Source: an uncultured Desulfobacterales bacterium (lineage in GTDB: Bacteria; Desulfobacterota; Desulfobacteria; Desulfobacterales; G020354645). From it: a stretch of DNA of 5,987 nucleotides. This document shows positions 1-5,850 of the stretch, piece by piece (position 1 is the first letter of the stretch; every line of letters begins with the position of its first letter). A program made the translations under genes and the position numbers. The stretch is taken from assembly GCA_947259865.1 (NCBI GenBank), contig CAMYNZ010000239.1, positions 1-5,987 of the forward strand, read 5' to 3'. The notes beneath the pieces were generated by a model, which was not told the origin of the DNA, searched no databases, and saw only the letters and a program-made list of their open reading frames with translations.

Positions 1-2538
1 CTTTTGGTTGAATGGCTGCACCAGAAAAAGATACCGGTGGCCTGGTTGTCTGTTGACCAAAAAGACAATGACCCGGTGCAATTTCTGACCTATGTCATCG
101 CCGGACTTCAGACCCTGGAGACCGGTATCGGAAAGGCAGCCTTGACGATGCTGCAATCGCCGCAACCGCCGCCGATCGAATCCGTTCTGATAACCCTGAT
201 CAATGATGTGATCCGTATCCCCACAAACCTTGCGCTTGTCCTTGATGATTATCATTTAATCGATACCAAGCCAATTCATGACTTGATGGCGTTTTTGCTT
301 GAAAACCTGCCAGAGCAGATGCACATGATCATCGCAACCCGTTCTGACCCACCCCTGCCGCTATTAGCCCGCTTGCGCAGCCAGAACCAACTGATCGAGC
401 TGCGGGCTGCTGATCTTAGTTTCACTGCCGATGAAACCGCCGATCTCTTCAATAAAGGCTTGAATTTGCAGCTATCAGCCCAAGACATTCATTTACTCGA
501 AACACGCACCGAAGGATGGATTGCCGGTTTGCAGCTGGCAGCAATGTCGCTGCCTGGGCGCAGAGATCCATCCGGTTTCATCAAAGGGTTCAAAGGGGAT
601 AATCGCTATATTGCCGACTATCTAACCGAAGAGGTGCTGAGCCGTCAACCCGAGCACCTGCGCAATTTCCTGCTGCATACGTCTATCTTAAGGCGTCTGT
701 GCGGCCCGCTCTGCGATGATGTCACCCGGCAGGAAAACAGCCGACAGGTATTGAACACCCTGGAAAAGGCCAATCTGTTTGTTATCCCGCTTGACGACGA
801 GCGCTGTTGGTATCGTTACCACCATCTCTTTGCGGATTTGCTCGAGCAGCGATTGCGCAGGAAACAGGGTGATCTGGTGCCTGAACTCCATGGCCAGGCA
901 AGTCAATGGTTCGCAAAAAATGGTTTCAAGAGCGAGGCGGTGGATCATGCGTTTGCTGCTCAGGATTTTACCCAAGCAGCGCAGCTGATAGAAGAAATTG
1001 CTGAAATCGAGTGGGATCATGCCCGGGAAAGCCGATTATTAGGATGGTTCAAAAGGTTGCCGGATGAACAAATAGACACTAATCTTAAGCTCTGTATCTT
1101 TTATGCCCGAGAGTTGTATAAAAGCGGATACCTGGATGATGCTGAAAAGAGACTGCAAGCTGCTGATCAAATGCTGGAATCGGCATCAACCAGTGACCCG
1201 GCTAAGGAGGGCTTGCAAGGAAGGATCGCTGTTATTCGCGCATACATATCATCTCAAACAGGTGACGTCTCCCGTATCATTCACTTCTCTAAACAAGCAA
1301 TGAAATCGCTCCCCCAAGGGGATTTGATGTGGCGAAGTGTGGCGGCCACGACCTTAGGCTTTGCCTATGGTTGGAGGGGTGCAGGAGATATGGTAAAAGC
1401 ACAACAGGCTTTTGCTGAGGCCATGAAAATTAGCAAAGCGGCGGGCAATATATTTTATAACATTTTCGCTGGTATTTGTCTTGTGGCAGTTATGCAGCTA
1501 CGATGTCAATTTAAGGAGGCAAAAAATATTTGCCAACAATCGCTGAGTCTCGCAAATGAGAATGGCCTCTCCGAAACGGAAATAGCGGGCTCCCTTTATG
1601 CAAGTTTGGGCATGACTTTCTGTGAATGGAACGATCTTAACGAAGGGATTCGCCTGATCAACAAAGGCATCGAGTTGAATAAACAAGGGCGTGATCCTTT
1701 GATGCTCGCGAGTTGCCGAATTAATTTATTTAGAGCATTAATATATCGGATGGATCTCGTTGGTGCATTTAGTGTAATAGAGAAACTAAATGAGAGCACG
1801 CGTGATTTTAGACTGCCCCCCTGGATTACTAATGTGATCGCCGCTAATAATGTATATTCCTGGCTGGCAAACGGCAACCTGAATGCGGCCACACAATGGG
1901 CGAAAGAAAAGGGATTGAGTGTCGATAATAAACTTACAAACTTGCGTGAGCCTGAGCATATTGCCTTGGTTTATATTCTCATCGCCCAAGGGCAGCTGGA
2001 TGACGCCGATCGATTGTTACAGCGTTTAATTGAGAATGCCAGGGCCGGTGATCGCGTTTATGTGATGATCGAATTGCGACTGATGAGAGCATTGATCTTT
2101 AAGGCACAGAAGAATACATCAGCCGCGCTGGGTGAGTTGAAATTAGCTTTATCATTGGCTGAGCCTGGGGGTCTTATAATGATCTTTGTTAGTAAAGGAA
2201 AGCCCGTGGCTGAATTGCTGGAAGAGATTGTCGAGATCAAAAAACGGGATCAAGACGCTACCGAAGCCGGCTTTTCTTTATCCTATGCCAAAAAAATATT
2301 GGCCGTCTTCAAAGCCGGCCCGCCGCCAAAAATCGAAGGTCTGATGGATCCGATCAGCGAGCGCGAATTGGAAGTTTTACACCTCATCGCAGCCGGATTA
2401 TCAAACCGGGAAGTCGCTGATAAACTTTTTATTTCCTTAAATACGGTAAAAACCCACACCAAAAACATCAACAGCAAATTGGACGTTAACAGCCGCATCA
2501 AGGCTGTCGCCCGGGCAAAAAAACTGGGGCTCTTATAA
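1..2538 (+). CDS. MalT-like (LAL-type) ATP-dependent LuxR-family transcriptional regulator, 5'-truncated by the window
   Basis: This is a large signal-transducing ATPase of the STAND class that, on sensing an inducer, would oligomerise and activate transcription through a C-terminal LuxR helix-turn-helix. Residues are counted from the codon at position 4. The frame is open to base 1 and begins in the stretch that normally follows the P-loop, so the Walker A motif and roughly the first 40-50 residues lie upstream; no true start is visible. Seen: PVAWLSVD-like strand (11-18), Walker B with LVLDDYH (78-84), sensor-like IIATRSDPPLPL (109-120), TEGWIAGLQLAAMSL (169-183), IADYLTEEVL (203-212), YRYHHLF (270-276), then a long alpha-helical TPR-like region (about 300-770). 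The LuxR DNA-binding domain is at 783-844, with SERELEVLHLIAAGLSNREVA and NTVKTHTKNI segments. The frame is intact to TAA. The central TPR part looks AT-richer than the ends. It converges on the kinase gene. The inducer and target are unknown. Family assignment is very secure; any link to the TRAP genes is only positional. Confidence 0.95.
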   Translation, partial: LLVEWLHQKKIPVAWLSVDQKDNDPVQFLTYVIAGLQTLETGIGKAALTMLQSPQPPPIESVLITLINDVIRIPTNLALVLDDYHLIDTKPIHDLMAFLLENLPEQMHMIIATRSDPPLPLLARLRSQNQLIELRAADLSFTADETADLFNKGLNLQLSAQDIHLLETRTEGWIAGLQLAAMSLPGRRDPSGFIKGFKGDNRYIADYLTEEVLSRQPEHLRNFLLHTSILRRLCGPLCDDVTRQENSRQVLNTLEKANLFVIPLDDERCWYRYHHLFADLLEQRLRRKQGDLVPELHGQASQWFAKNGFKSEAVDHAFAAQDFTQAAQLIEEIAEIEWDHARESRLLGWFKRLPDEQIDTNLKLCIFYARELYKSGYLDDAEKRLQAADQMLESASTSDPAKEGLQGRIAVIRAYISSQTGDVSRIIHFSKQAMKSLPQGDLMWRSVAATTLGFAYGWRGAGDMVKAQQAFAEAMKISKAAGNIFYNIFAGICLVAVMQLRCQFKEAKNICQQSLSLANENGLSETEIAGSLYASLGMTFCEWNDLNEGIRLINKGIELNKQGRDPLMLASCRINLFRALIYRMDLVGAFSVIEKLNESTRDFRLPPWITNVIAANNVYSWLANGNLNAATQWAKEKGLSVDNKLTNLREPEHIALVYILIAQGQLDDADRLLQRLIENARAGDRVYVMIELRLMRALIFKAQKNTSAALGELKLALSLAEPGGLIMIFVSKGKPVAELLEEIVEIKKRDQDATEAGFSLSYAKKILAVFKAGPPPKIEGLMDPISERELEVLHLIAAGLSNREVADKLFISLNTVKTHTKNINSKLDVNSRIKAVARAKKLGLL

Positions 2539-2631
2539 CCCCCGGAGAACAAGAATCTGGGCCGGTGAAAATTATGCTTTCTTTTGCATTATTTCCTTTG
2601 CAAAATGATGGAGCGAAGCGATACAAAAAAT

Positions 2632-2652
2632 CCGAAATACGAAATTCAAAAT
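2632..2652. repeat. Three degenerate tandem 7-bp units (NCGAAAT type)
   Basis: Units CCGAAAT, ACGAAAT and TCAAAAT follow one another with a period of 7. Read as protein, the stretch gives the KSEIRNSKF-like peptide often seen in spurious small ORFs from intergenic repeats of this kind in environmental bacterial genomes (recollection, not searched). It marks this part of the gap as non-coding repeat rather than gene. Confidence 0.5.
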
Positions 2653-2732
2653 TCTCCACGCTTTGGCCACTTGCCACCTCATTTTCATTCAATATATCCT
2701 CACTTCTCATTAAAAAATCACCCCATAAAATT

Positions 2733-2744
2733 ACACCTAGGTGT
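2733..2744. promoter_or_regulatory. Perfect 12-bp palindrome ACACCTAGGTGT, possible protein-binding site
   Basis: The twelve bases are an exact inverted repeat with no spacer, centred on CTAG, a tetranucleotide that is uncommon in many bacterial genomes. A dimeric regulator could bind here. However, it sits about 195 bases past the regulator stop and about 280 bases past the kinase stop, with no convincing promoter next to it. It may equally be a chance palindrome or the core of a small RNA hairpin. Confidence 0.3.
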
Positions 2745-2846
2745 GATGACCGACTGCTTTTGGCTTCGTATATTTACACCAAACAATGTTAGAAAAAAGT
2801 GAGAATGTGATTATCGTTTGCCAAGCCTGTTTTTGATCGGCAGGGA

Positions 2847-3008
2847 ATGAGGAGAATGTCCATCCAGTCTAAAAACCCTTCCAACCGAGGCCAAAAACGG
2901 CAGATACTAATCTTAAAAGATGTGAAGCACGGGCGCCCTTTAATACACGTATCAAATTGGTATCGCTGGAAATGGGTCAATATGTCACTCCAGGACAAAA
3001 TGTCGTAA
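2847..3008 (+). CDS. Doubtful small basic protein (53 aa), or a decayed gene fragment
   Basis: The frame is open from 2811 to TAA at 3006-3008. The first ATG is at 2847 and a second at 2856. An AGGAG at 2850-2854 is too close to the second ATG to serve it, and the first has only a weak purine-rich GCAGGGA before it. The product is strongly basic, with segments such as NPSNRGQKRQ and HVSNWYRWKWV, and has no signal peptide or membrane segment. I do not recognise it. The opposite strand is also open across 2789-2998, so the openness itself is weak evidence. It ends 14 bases before the stop of the convergent kinase. A remnant of a larger gene is at least as likely as a working small protein. Confidence 0.2.
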   Translation: MRRMSIQSKNPSNRGQKRQILILKDVKHGRPLIHVSNWYRWKWVNMSLQDKMS

Positions 3009-3022
3009 CTATAGACCGGTAT

Positions 3023-3976
3023 TTAAACAGCGACGTCGTATTCCTTTTTAATAAACTTTAGATTCTCCAAAGCATTTTCATATTTGATCTTGCCGTAATT
3101 GTAATAGTCGAATTCGATTTTCGAGATATTGAGCTGAATCAGACTCCACAAAAACCAGTAAATATCCGGGAAGGGTTTAAACAAATCGATATAATAGAGA
3201 ACCCGGTCGAATTCATGTCCACTGCAATATTCTTCCACAATCTGTTTTTCCGATTCCCGCGGGACAAGGATTTCTTGAAACATGTCCGCGATATCGTAGT
3301 ACTTCGGCGCCATCCCGGCATACTCCCAATCGATGAGATACATGGGAGCTTTGTATTTGTGGCGCGCATCTTCGTTAATAAGGATGAAATTGTCCGCCAG
3401 CAGATCGTTGTGACAGGCCGTATATTCGGATTCCGGAATGTTGATAATAGCCGAGAGCTTTTCCAATCGTTCAAGGGTCCCGGCGATATCAAATTCCGGA
3501 TAATGTGCGTCAAGATCGGTCAGTATGGCGAACATCTTGTTTACTTCGACATTGGGATTGAATATATTTTTAAGCTTCACAGCGCTTTCATGGATCCTGC
3601 GGATCGGATCGACGATTTTCGGATAAAGGGATTGGTCTAAAAAGTGTTCATTGGTCAGGACAATGGAGTCTCCAATAAATTCGACGATAGTTACACCGAT
3701 TTCAGGCATGTATTTAATCATTTCCGAGCCGACACCGATTTTGGCCATTTCCCGTATCGCCTGGGCCTCATAGTCGCGGTTGATAAAAAGATCGGTCTTA
3801 TCACCGTAGATTCGAACGGTGTAATCGCCTATATCCGACCGAATCCGATACAGTTTGTTGGTTATCCCGCCGCTAAGCTCCGTGATACGGACATCAATGC
3901 CCTTCCATTCTGGTAAAAGTTCGTAACAGGTTTTCGGGGTAAATTCCTGCTCCAAAAGTCGCGTTGCCGTGGACAT
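3023..3976 (-). CDS. Choline/ethanolamine-kinase-like phosphotransferase (APH/ChoK fold)
   Basis: A predicted cytosolic ATP-dependent kinase of 317 residues, about the usual length for bacterial choline/ethanolamine kinase relatives. Seen in order: a glycine-rich nucleotide loop SGGITNKLYRI (35-45); TVRIYG (53-58), the choline-kinase form of the next strand; NRDYEAQAI (66-74), carrying a probable helix-C glutamate; Brenner's catalytic motif CHNDLLADNFI (188-198) with D191 as likely catalytic base and N196 as metal ligand; LIDWEYAGMAPKYYDIAD (214-231) with D216 in the DFG-like metal-binding place. All key residues are present. The ATG at 3974-3976 has a perfect AGGAGG eight bases upstream. The gene runs divergently from the TRAP operon across a 530-base control region, suggesting work on the imported solute or a derivative. 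Family relatives phosphorylate choline, ethanolamine, thiamine or aminoglycosides. The exact substrate cannot be read from sequence; an antibiotic-resistance role seems unlikely given the choline-kinase-type motifs. Confidence 0.9.
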   Translation of the reverse strand: MSTATRLLEQEFTPKTCYELLPEWKGIDVRITELSGGITNKLYRIRSDIGDYTVRIYGDKTDLFINRDYEAQAIREMAKIGVGSEMIKYMPEIGVTIVEFIGDSIVLTNEHFLDQSLYPKIVDPIRRIHESAVKLKNIFNPNVEVNKMFAILTDLDAHYPEFDIAGTLERLEKLSAIINIPESEYTACHNDLLADNFILINEDARHKYKAPMYLIDWEYAGMAPKYYDIADMFQEILVPRESEKQIVEEYCSGHEFDRVLYYIDLFKPFPDIYWFLWSLIQLNISKIEFDYYNYGKIKYENALENLKFIKKEYDVAV

Positions 3977-3984
3977 GTCTATTT

Positions 3985-3990
3985 CCTCCT
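3985..3990 (-). promoter_or_regulatory. Ribosome binding site of the kinase gene
   Basis: CCTCCT on the plus strand reads AGGAGG on the gene strand, a full Shine-Dalgarno core with eight bases before the ATG. It fixes the start at 3976. Confidence 0.9.
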
Positions 3991-4019
3991 AATGGGTCTA
4001 AAACATTTCAGGCAGTCAG

Positions 4020-4041
4020 TTGCCGGCCCGGCAGCCGGTAA
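4020..4041 (-). promoter_or_regulatory. GC-rich hairpin in the predicted kinase 5' leader
   Basis: TTGCCGG (4020-4026) and CCGGTAA (4035-4041) form a seven-pair stem with one non-Watson-Crick position and an eight-base loop. A tighter alternative pairs TGCCG (4021-4025) with CGGCA (4029-4033). It lies some 30 bases upstream of the ribosome binding site in the predicted transcript, so it could affect mRNA stability but would not cover the start. It might also be a DNA-level binding site. Confidence 0.35.
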
Positions 4042-4109
4042 TGTGCTCGTCGCGATCAACCCACCGGATTAATCAGCGTATTCGCACTGCGGCTTCCACA
4101 ATCAGAGAA

Positions 4110-4138
4110 AATATAACGGGGGGGGGGCACTGAGTCAA
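4110..4138 (-). promoter_or_regulatory. Sigma-70-type promoter for the kinase, with a C10 tract in the spacer
   Basis: On the minus strand, -35 TTGACT (4138-4133, five of six to consensus) and -10 TATATT (4115-4110, five of six) are separated by exactly 17 bases: CAGTG, ten C, then GT. Transcription would begin near 4103, giving a leader of roughly 125-130 bases before the ATG at 3976. A homopolymer inside the spacer is the arrangement of known phase-variable promoters, for example Neisseria porA and opc. At ten C the spacing is ideal, so the promoter should be in an ON state in this copy. Assignment is by motif only. Confidence 0.6.
4118..4127. repeat. Homopolymer of ten G (ten C on the kinase strand)
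   Basis: Ten consecutive G, flanked by C on both sides. It is the longest homopolymer I noticed in the window and the only long G/C run. It lies wholly within the spacer of the predicted kinase promoter. Runs of this length are prone to slipped-strand mispairing, and also to length errors in sequencing, so the true length may differ. Confidence 0.95.
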
Positions 4139-4258
4139 TTCCTTTTTTAGTTGGAGGATTTCGACTGTGCCGATTGTTGCCGAATGCGAAGGCCCGCCGG
4201 GTAAGGCGGTACATGCGCTCATCCTTATATCGAACATCCAGCTCTGGACACAAAAATC

Positions 4259-4286
4259 TTGACACCACCTTGTTCAGCGATGTAGT
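4259..4286 (+). promoter_or_regulatory. Possible second, upstream promoter toward dctP
   Basis: A perfect -35 TTGACA (4259-4264) is followed after 16 bases by TGTAGT (4281-4286), which matches the -10 consensus at four of six. If used, it would give dctP a leader of about 215 bases. The poor -10 makes it a secondary candidate. Confidence 0.2.
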
Positions 4287-4407
4287 CAAATAGAGCGCAC
4301 AAGAATTCTAAGCCAAATTTTGGGAATCTTTGGGCAAAGGGATACTTGGCCTGTCATTTAACTTCACAAATCACTTAAGACCATGCCATTGGGAAGCTGG
4401 CAAACTG

Positions 4408-4431
4408 TTGTAGTCGACAAATCGTTGTCGA
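4408..4431. promoter_or_regulatory. Operator-like cluster of TTGT/ACAA half-sites over the dctP promoter
   Basis: TCGACAA (4414-4420) and TTGTCGA (4425-4431) form a perfect inverted repeat with a four-base spacer. A further TTGT at 4408-4411 pairs with the ACAA at 4417-4420, giving three half-sites in 24 bases. The right arm covers the predicted -35 hexamer, so a bound protein would be expected to repress. The form resembles sites of GntR- or LysR-type regulators, but no such regulator lies in the window and the family cannot be fixed. Confidence 0.45.
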
Positions 4432-4453
4432 TGAATCTTACCTCGGTTATACC
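4425..4453 (+). promoter_or_regulatory. Candidate sigma-70 promoter for the TRAP operon
   Basis: The -35 is TTGTCG (4425-4430) and the -10 is TATACC (4448-4453), each four of six to consensus, with an ideal 17-base spacer. The predicted start near 4460 gives a leader of about 47 bases including the ribosome binding site. The modest hexamers suggest an activated or weak promoter; overlap with the inverted repeat supports regulation here. Confidence 0.4.
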
Positions 4454-4490
4454 TATATCAATTTGGTTGGATTTTAACCCCAAAACCTTA

Positions 4491-4499
4491 AAAGGAGGT
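4491..4499 (+). promoter_or_regulatory. Ribosome binding site of dctP
   Basis: AAAGGAGGT is an almost complete Shine-Dalgarno sequence, with AGGAGG eight bases before the ATG at 4507. Its strength fits the high expression usual for a periplasmic binding protein and settles the start. Confidence 0.9.
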
Positions 4500-4506
4500 A
4501 GCTAGA

Positions 4507-5556
4507 ATGAAAAGACGCGATTTTCTAAAAAAAGCAGGCGTGGGAGCTGCTGCAGTAGCAGCCACAACGGTAAACGCGCCCTTTGTGCATGCGGCCAAGA
4601 AAACGACCATCAAGTGGAGAATGCAAACCTATGCCGGCCCAGCCTTATCCGCACATGTCTGTAAACCGGCAATCGATGCGTTTAACAAGGTCGCCGATGG
4701 TGAGATGGTGATCGAATTGTACAATTCTGATCAACTGGTGCCCACGGGTGAACTGTTTAGAGCCATGCAGAAGGGGACCATTGACGCCGTCCAGAGTGAT
4801 GATGACTCCATAGCGGCACCCGTAGACGTGTCCATTTTTGGTGCTTACTTCCCCTTTGCCTCACGCTACTCGCTGGATGTTCCCGCACTGTTTAACTGGT
4901 ATGGGCTGAACGAAATCTGGGAGGAAGCCTTCGCTGAAGTAAAAGGCGTCACCTGGCTAAGTGCCGGGGCCTGGGACCCATGCAATTTCGCCAGCACCAA
5001 GCCGATCCGACACCTTAAAGACCTCAAGGGTCTGAGAATGTTCATGTTTCCCACCGGCGGCAGGTTCATGCAACAATTCGGCGTCATCCCAGTGGCCCTG
5101 CCCTGGGAGGACATTGAGATGGCGGTTCAAACGGGTGAACTGGACGGGGTTGCCTGGTCCGGCATCACCGAGGATTATACGGTCGGATGGGCGGATGTCA
5201 CTAACTATTATCTGACCAATCCCATTTCCGGTGCCTGGGCGGGTTCGTATTATGCGAACTCCGATTCATGGAATGCCCTGCCGGAGCGCCTGCAGACGTT
5301 GTTCCGTCTTCAAATGGACAGTTCGCACTACTACCGGCAACACTGGTACTGGTGGGGTGAAGCACACTACCGCACCAAGGGCGGCAAGCTGAAGCTCACC
5401 TCCATCCCCAGTGAAGAGTGGAAGGTCGTGGAAGAGGCCGCACTCAAATTCTGGGACGATACTGCCAAAAAGAGCCCCAGGAGTGCCAAGGTGGTAAAAA
5501 TACTCAAAGAATACGCCCAAACCATGAAAGACGCCGGTCCTCCCTACCGGTACTAA
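4507..5556 (+). CDS. dctP: TRAP transporter periplasmic substrate-binding protein (DctP/TakP-like), Tat-exported
   Basis: This would be the periplasmic protein that captures a small organic solute and hands it to the DctQ/DctM membrane complex, which is driven by an ion gradient. It has 349 residues, typical for the family. The signal peptide has a twin-arginine motif, KRRDFLK (2-8), then an alanine-rich hydrophobic stretch (11-22) and a likely cleavage after VHA (27-29). The mature protein shows family hallmarks: a beta strand IKWRMQT (35-41), LKDLKGLRMFMF (170-181), VIPVALPWEDIEMAVQTGELDG (193-214) and WADVTNYYLTNP (228-239), close to TakP-type proteins. By eye, the arginine that usually binds the substrate carboxylate (R of the family's LKGLKxR) falls on F179 here, though R177 and R186 are close. 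The C-terminus is AGPPYRY. TAA is followed at once by an in-frame TGA. It is first in a TRAP operon, divergent from the kinase. The ligand is unknown; the class includes keto acids, sugar acids, ectoine and amino-alcohol-related solutes. Confidence 0.92.
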   Translation: MKRRDFLKKAGVGAAAVAATTVNAPFVHAAKKTTIKWRMQTYAGPALSAHVCKPAIDAFNKVADGEMVIELYNSDQLVPTGELFRAMQKGTIDAVQSDDDSIAAPVDVSIFGAYFPFASRYSLDVPALFNWYGLNEIWEEAFAEVKGVTWLSAGAWDPCNFASTKPIRHLKDLKGLRMFMFPTGGRFMQQFGVIPVALPWEDIEMAVQTGELDGVAWSGITEDYTVGWADVTNYYLTNPISGAWAGSYYANSDSWNALPERLQTLFRLQMDSSHYYRQHWYWWGEAHYRTKGGKLKLTSIPSEEWKVVEEAALKFWDDTAKKSPRSAKVVKILKEYAQTMKDAGPPYRY

Positions 5557-5595
5557 TGAATTGGGCATCAAGCGTTTATTATAGCATAGCGGTGG

Positions 5596-5631
5596 CCTTC
5601 CCTGGCTTCAAAGTAGACCGACCAGGGAAGG
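5596..5631 (+). promoter_or_regulatory. Perfect 10-bp hairpin after dctP, probable mRNA-stabilising element
   Basis: CCTTCCCTGG (5596-5605) pairs perfectly with CCAGGGAAGG (5622-5631) around a 16-base loop, and a further G-U pair (5595-5632) is possible. It begins 40 bases after the dctP stop. The bases that follow (TAAACCTC) are not a U-tract, so it is not a standard intrinsic terminator. Hairpins in this place after binding-protein genes commonly block 3' exonucleases and raise the binding protein over its permease; that role is inferred here. Confidence 0.6.
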
Positions 5632-5661
5632 TAAACCTCTAAAACCCCGAATTAATACTTC

Positions 5662-5812
5662 ATTGAGCGATTTATTACCAAGAGATATGCCGAGATGTTG
5701 ATGCATAAGGGTCCACGAAAACCATGGATCCGCCTCCGTGTGGATCGAGGATTATTCGCGAATCGCTTCTGCATAATAAATCCGATGCAGATCTTGTAAT
5801 GAATCGCTCGAT
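5662..5812 (+). repeat. 151-bp segment bounded by 17-bp inverted repeats; leader RNA structure or MITE-like element
   Basis: Bases 5662-5678 pair with 5796-5812 over 17 positions (15 Watson-Crick, two G-U), and after a bulged base at 5679 four more pairs follow (5680-5683 with 5792-5795). Inside are a GATCC/GGATC hairpin (5727-5731, 5742-5746), a 10-bp palindrome ATTCGCGAAT (5754-5763), and a seven-pair stem TCTGCAT/ATGCAGA (5768-5774, 5785-5791). The last stem competes with another pairing of 5701-5709 with 5766-5774 (eight of nine). GAATCGCT also occurs twice directly (5760-5767, 5801-5808). It ends 38 bases before the permease ATG. It could be a folded leader of the permease genes or a small non-coding inserted element; flanking AATTA at 5650-5654 and 5815-5819 is too weak to prove insertion. 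Confidence 0.5.
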
Positions 5813-5850
5813 TCAATTATGGATAAAGGTACCAAAGAAAAGGGGCAAAG

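Larger units (their letters stand above)
2539..3022. other. Intergenic gap between convergent genes
   Basis: This 484-base stretch separates the stop codons of the regulator and the kinase. It holds a weak AT-rich hairpin (arms 2582-2588 and 2599-2605, loop of 10), a short degenerate 7-bp tandem repeat, a 12-bp palindrome and one doubtful small reading frame. I see no GC-rich hairpin followed by a T-run on either strand, so no canonical intrinsic terminator can be assigned to either gene. From 2811 to 3008 the sequence is less AT-rich and open in one frame on each strand, which could be a decayed gene fragment. Confidence 0.7.
3977..4506. other. Divergent control region between the kinase and TRAP genes
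   Basis: This 530-base region holds no gene I can support. Going left to right it contains the kinase ribosome binding site, a GC-rich hairpin in the kinase leader, the kinase promoter with its ten-base homopolymer, a GC hairpin of five pairs (4194-4198 with 4205-4209), a spare -35-like TTGACA at 4259, an AT-richer stretch with short inverted repeats around 4311-4351, then an operator-like inverted repeat, a promoter and the ribosome binding site for dctP. Its length leaves room for more than one regulator. Confidence 0.7.
5557..5850. other. Structured spacer between dctP and the small permease gene
   Basis: There are 294 bases between dctP and the next TRAP gene, far more than is usual inside a TRAP operon. 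They hold one strong hairpin just after dctP and a 151-base segment closed by long inverted repeats, but no gene: the reading frame that overlaps the dctP stop (ATG at 5556) encodes only 28 residues without a ribosome binding site. No T-run follows either structure, so read-through into the permease gene is expected. Confidence 0.7.

Noticed and set aside
1512..1519. TAAGGAGG inside the regulator gene as an internal start signal
   Set aside because: No suitably spaced start codon begins a meaningful product there, and the surrounding frame is continuous TPR-like regulator sequence.
2582..2605. Hairpin TTTTGCA/TGCAAAA as terminator of the regulator gene
   Set aside because: The seven-pair stem has only two G-C pairs, the loop is ten bases, and no T-run follows.
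3139..3916. Several frames within the kinase gene, on both strands, of 90-141 codons
   Set aside because: They lie entirely inside a gene with intact catalytic motifs and show no domains of their own; they are shadows of its codon pattern.
4167..4262. GTG-started 31-codon frame with GGAGG nine bases upstream
   Set aside because: The ribosome binding site is reasonable, but the peptide is very short, unrecognised and starts with a rare codon; nothing else supports it as a gene or leader peptide.
4056..4289. Minus-strand frame of 77 codons across the control region
   Set aside because: It runs through the ten-base homopolymer as poly-proline, has no recognisable domain, and overlaps the best promoter for the kinase; I see no ribosome binding site that supports it.
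4398..4411. TGGCA-N5-TTGT as a sigma-54 promoter for dctP
   Set aside because: The essential GC of the -12 element is missing (GT instead), so the match fails at an invariant position.
5596..5631. Intrinsic terminator ending the dctP transcript
   Set aside because: The stem is strong but followed by TAAACCTC rather than a T-run, and the operon clearly continues into the permease gene.
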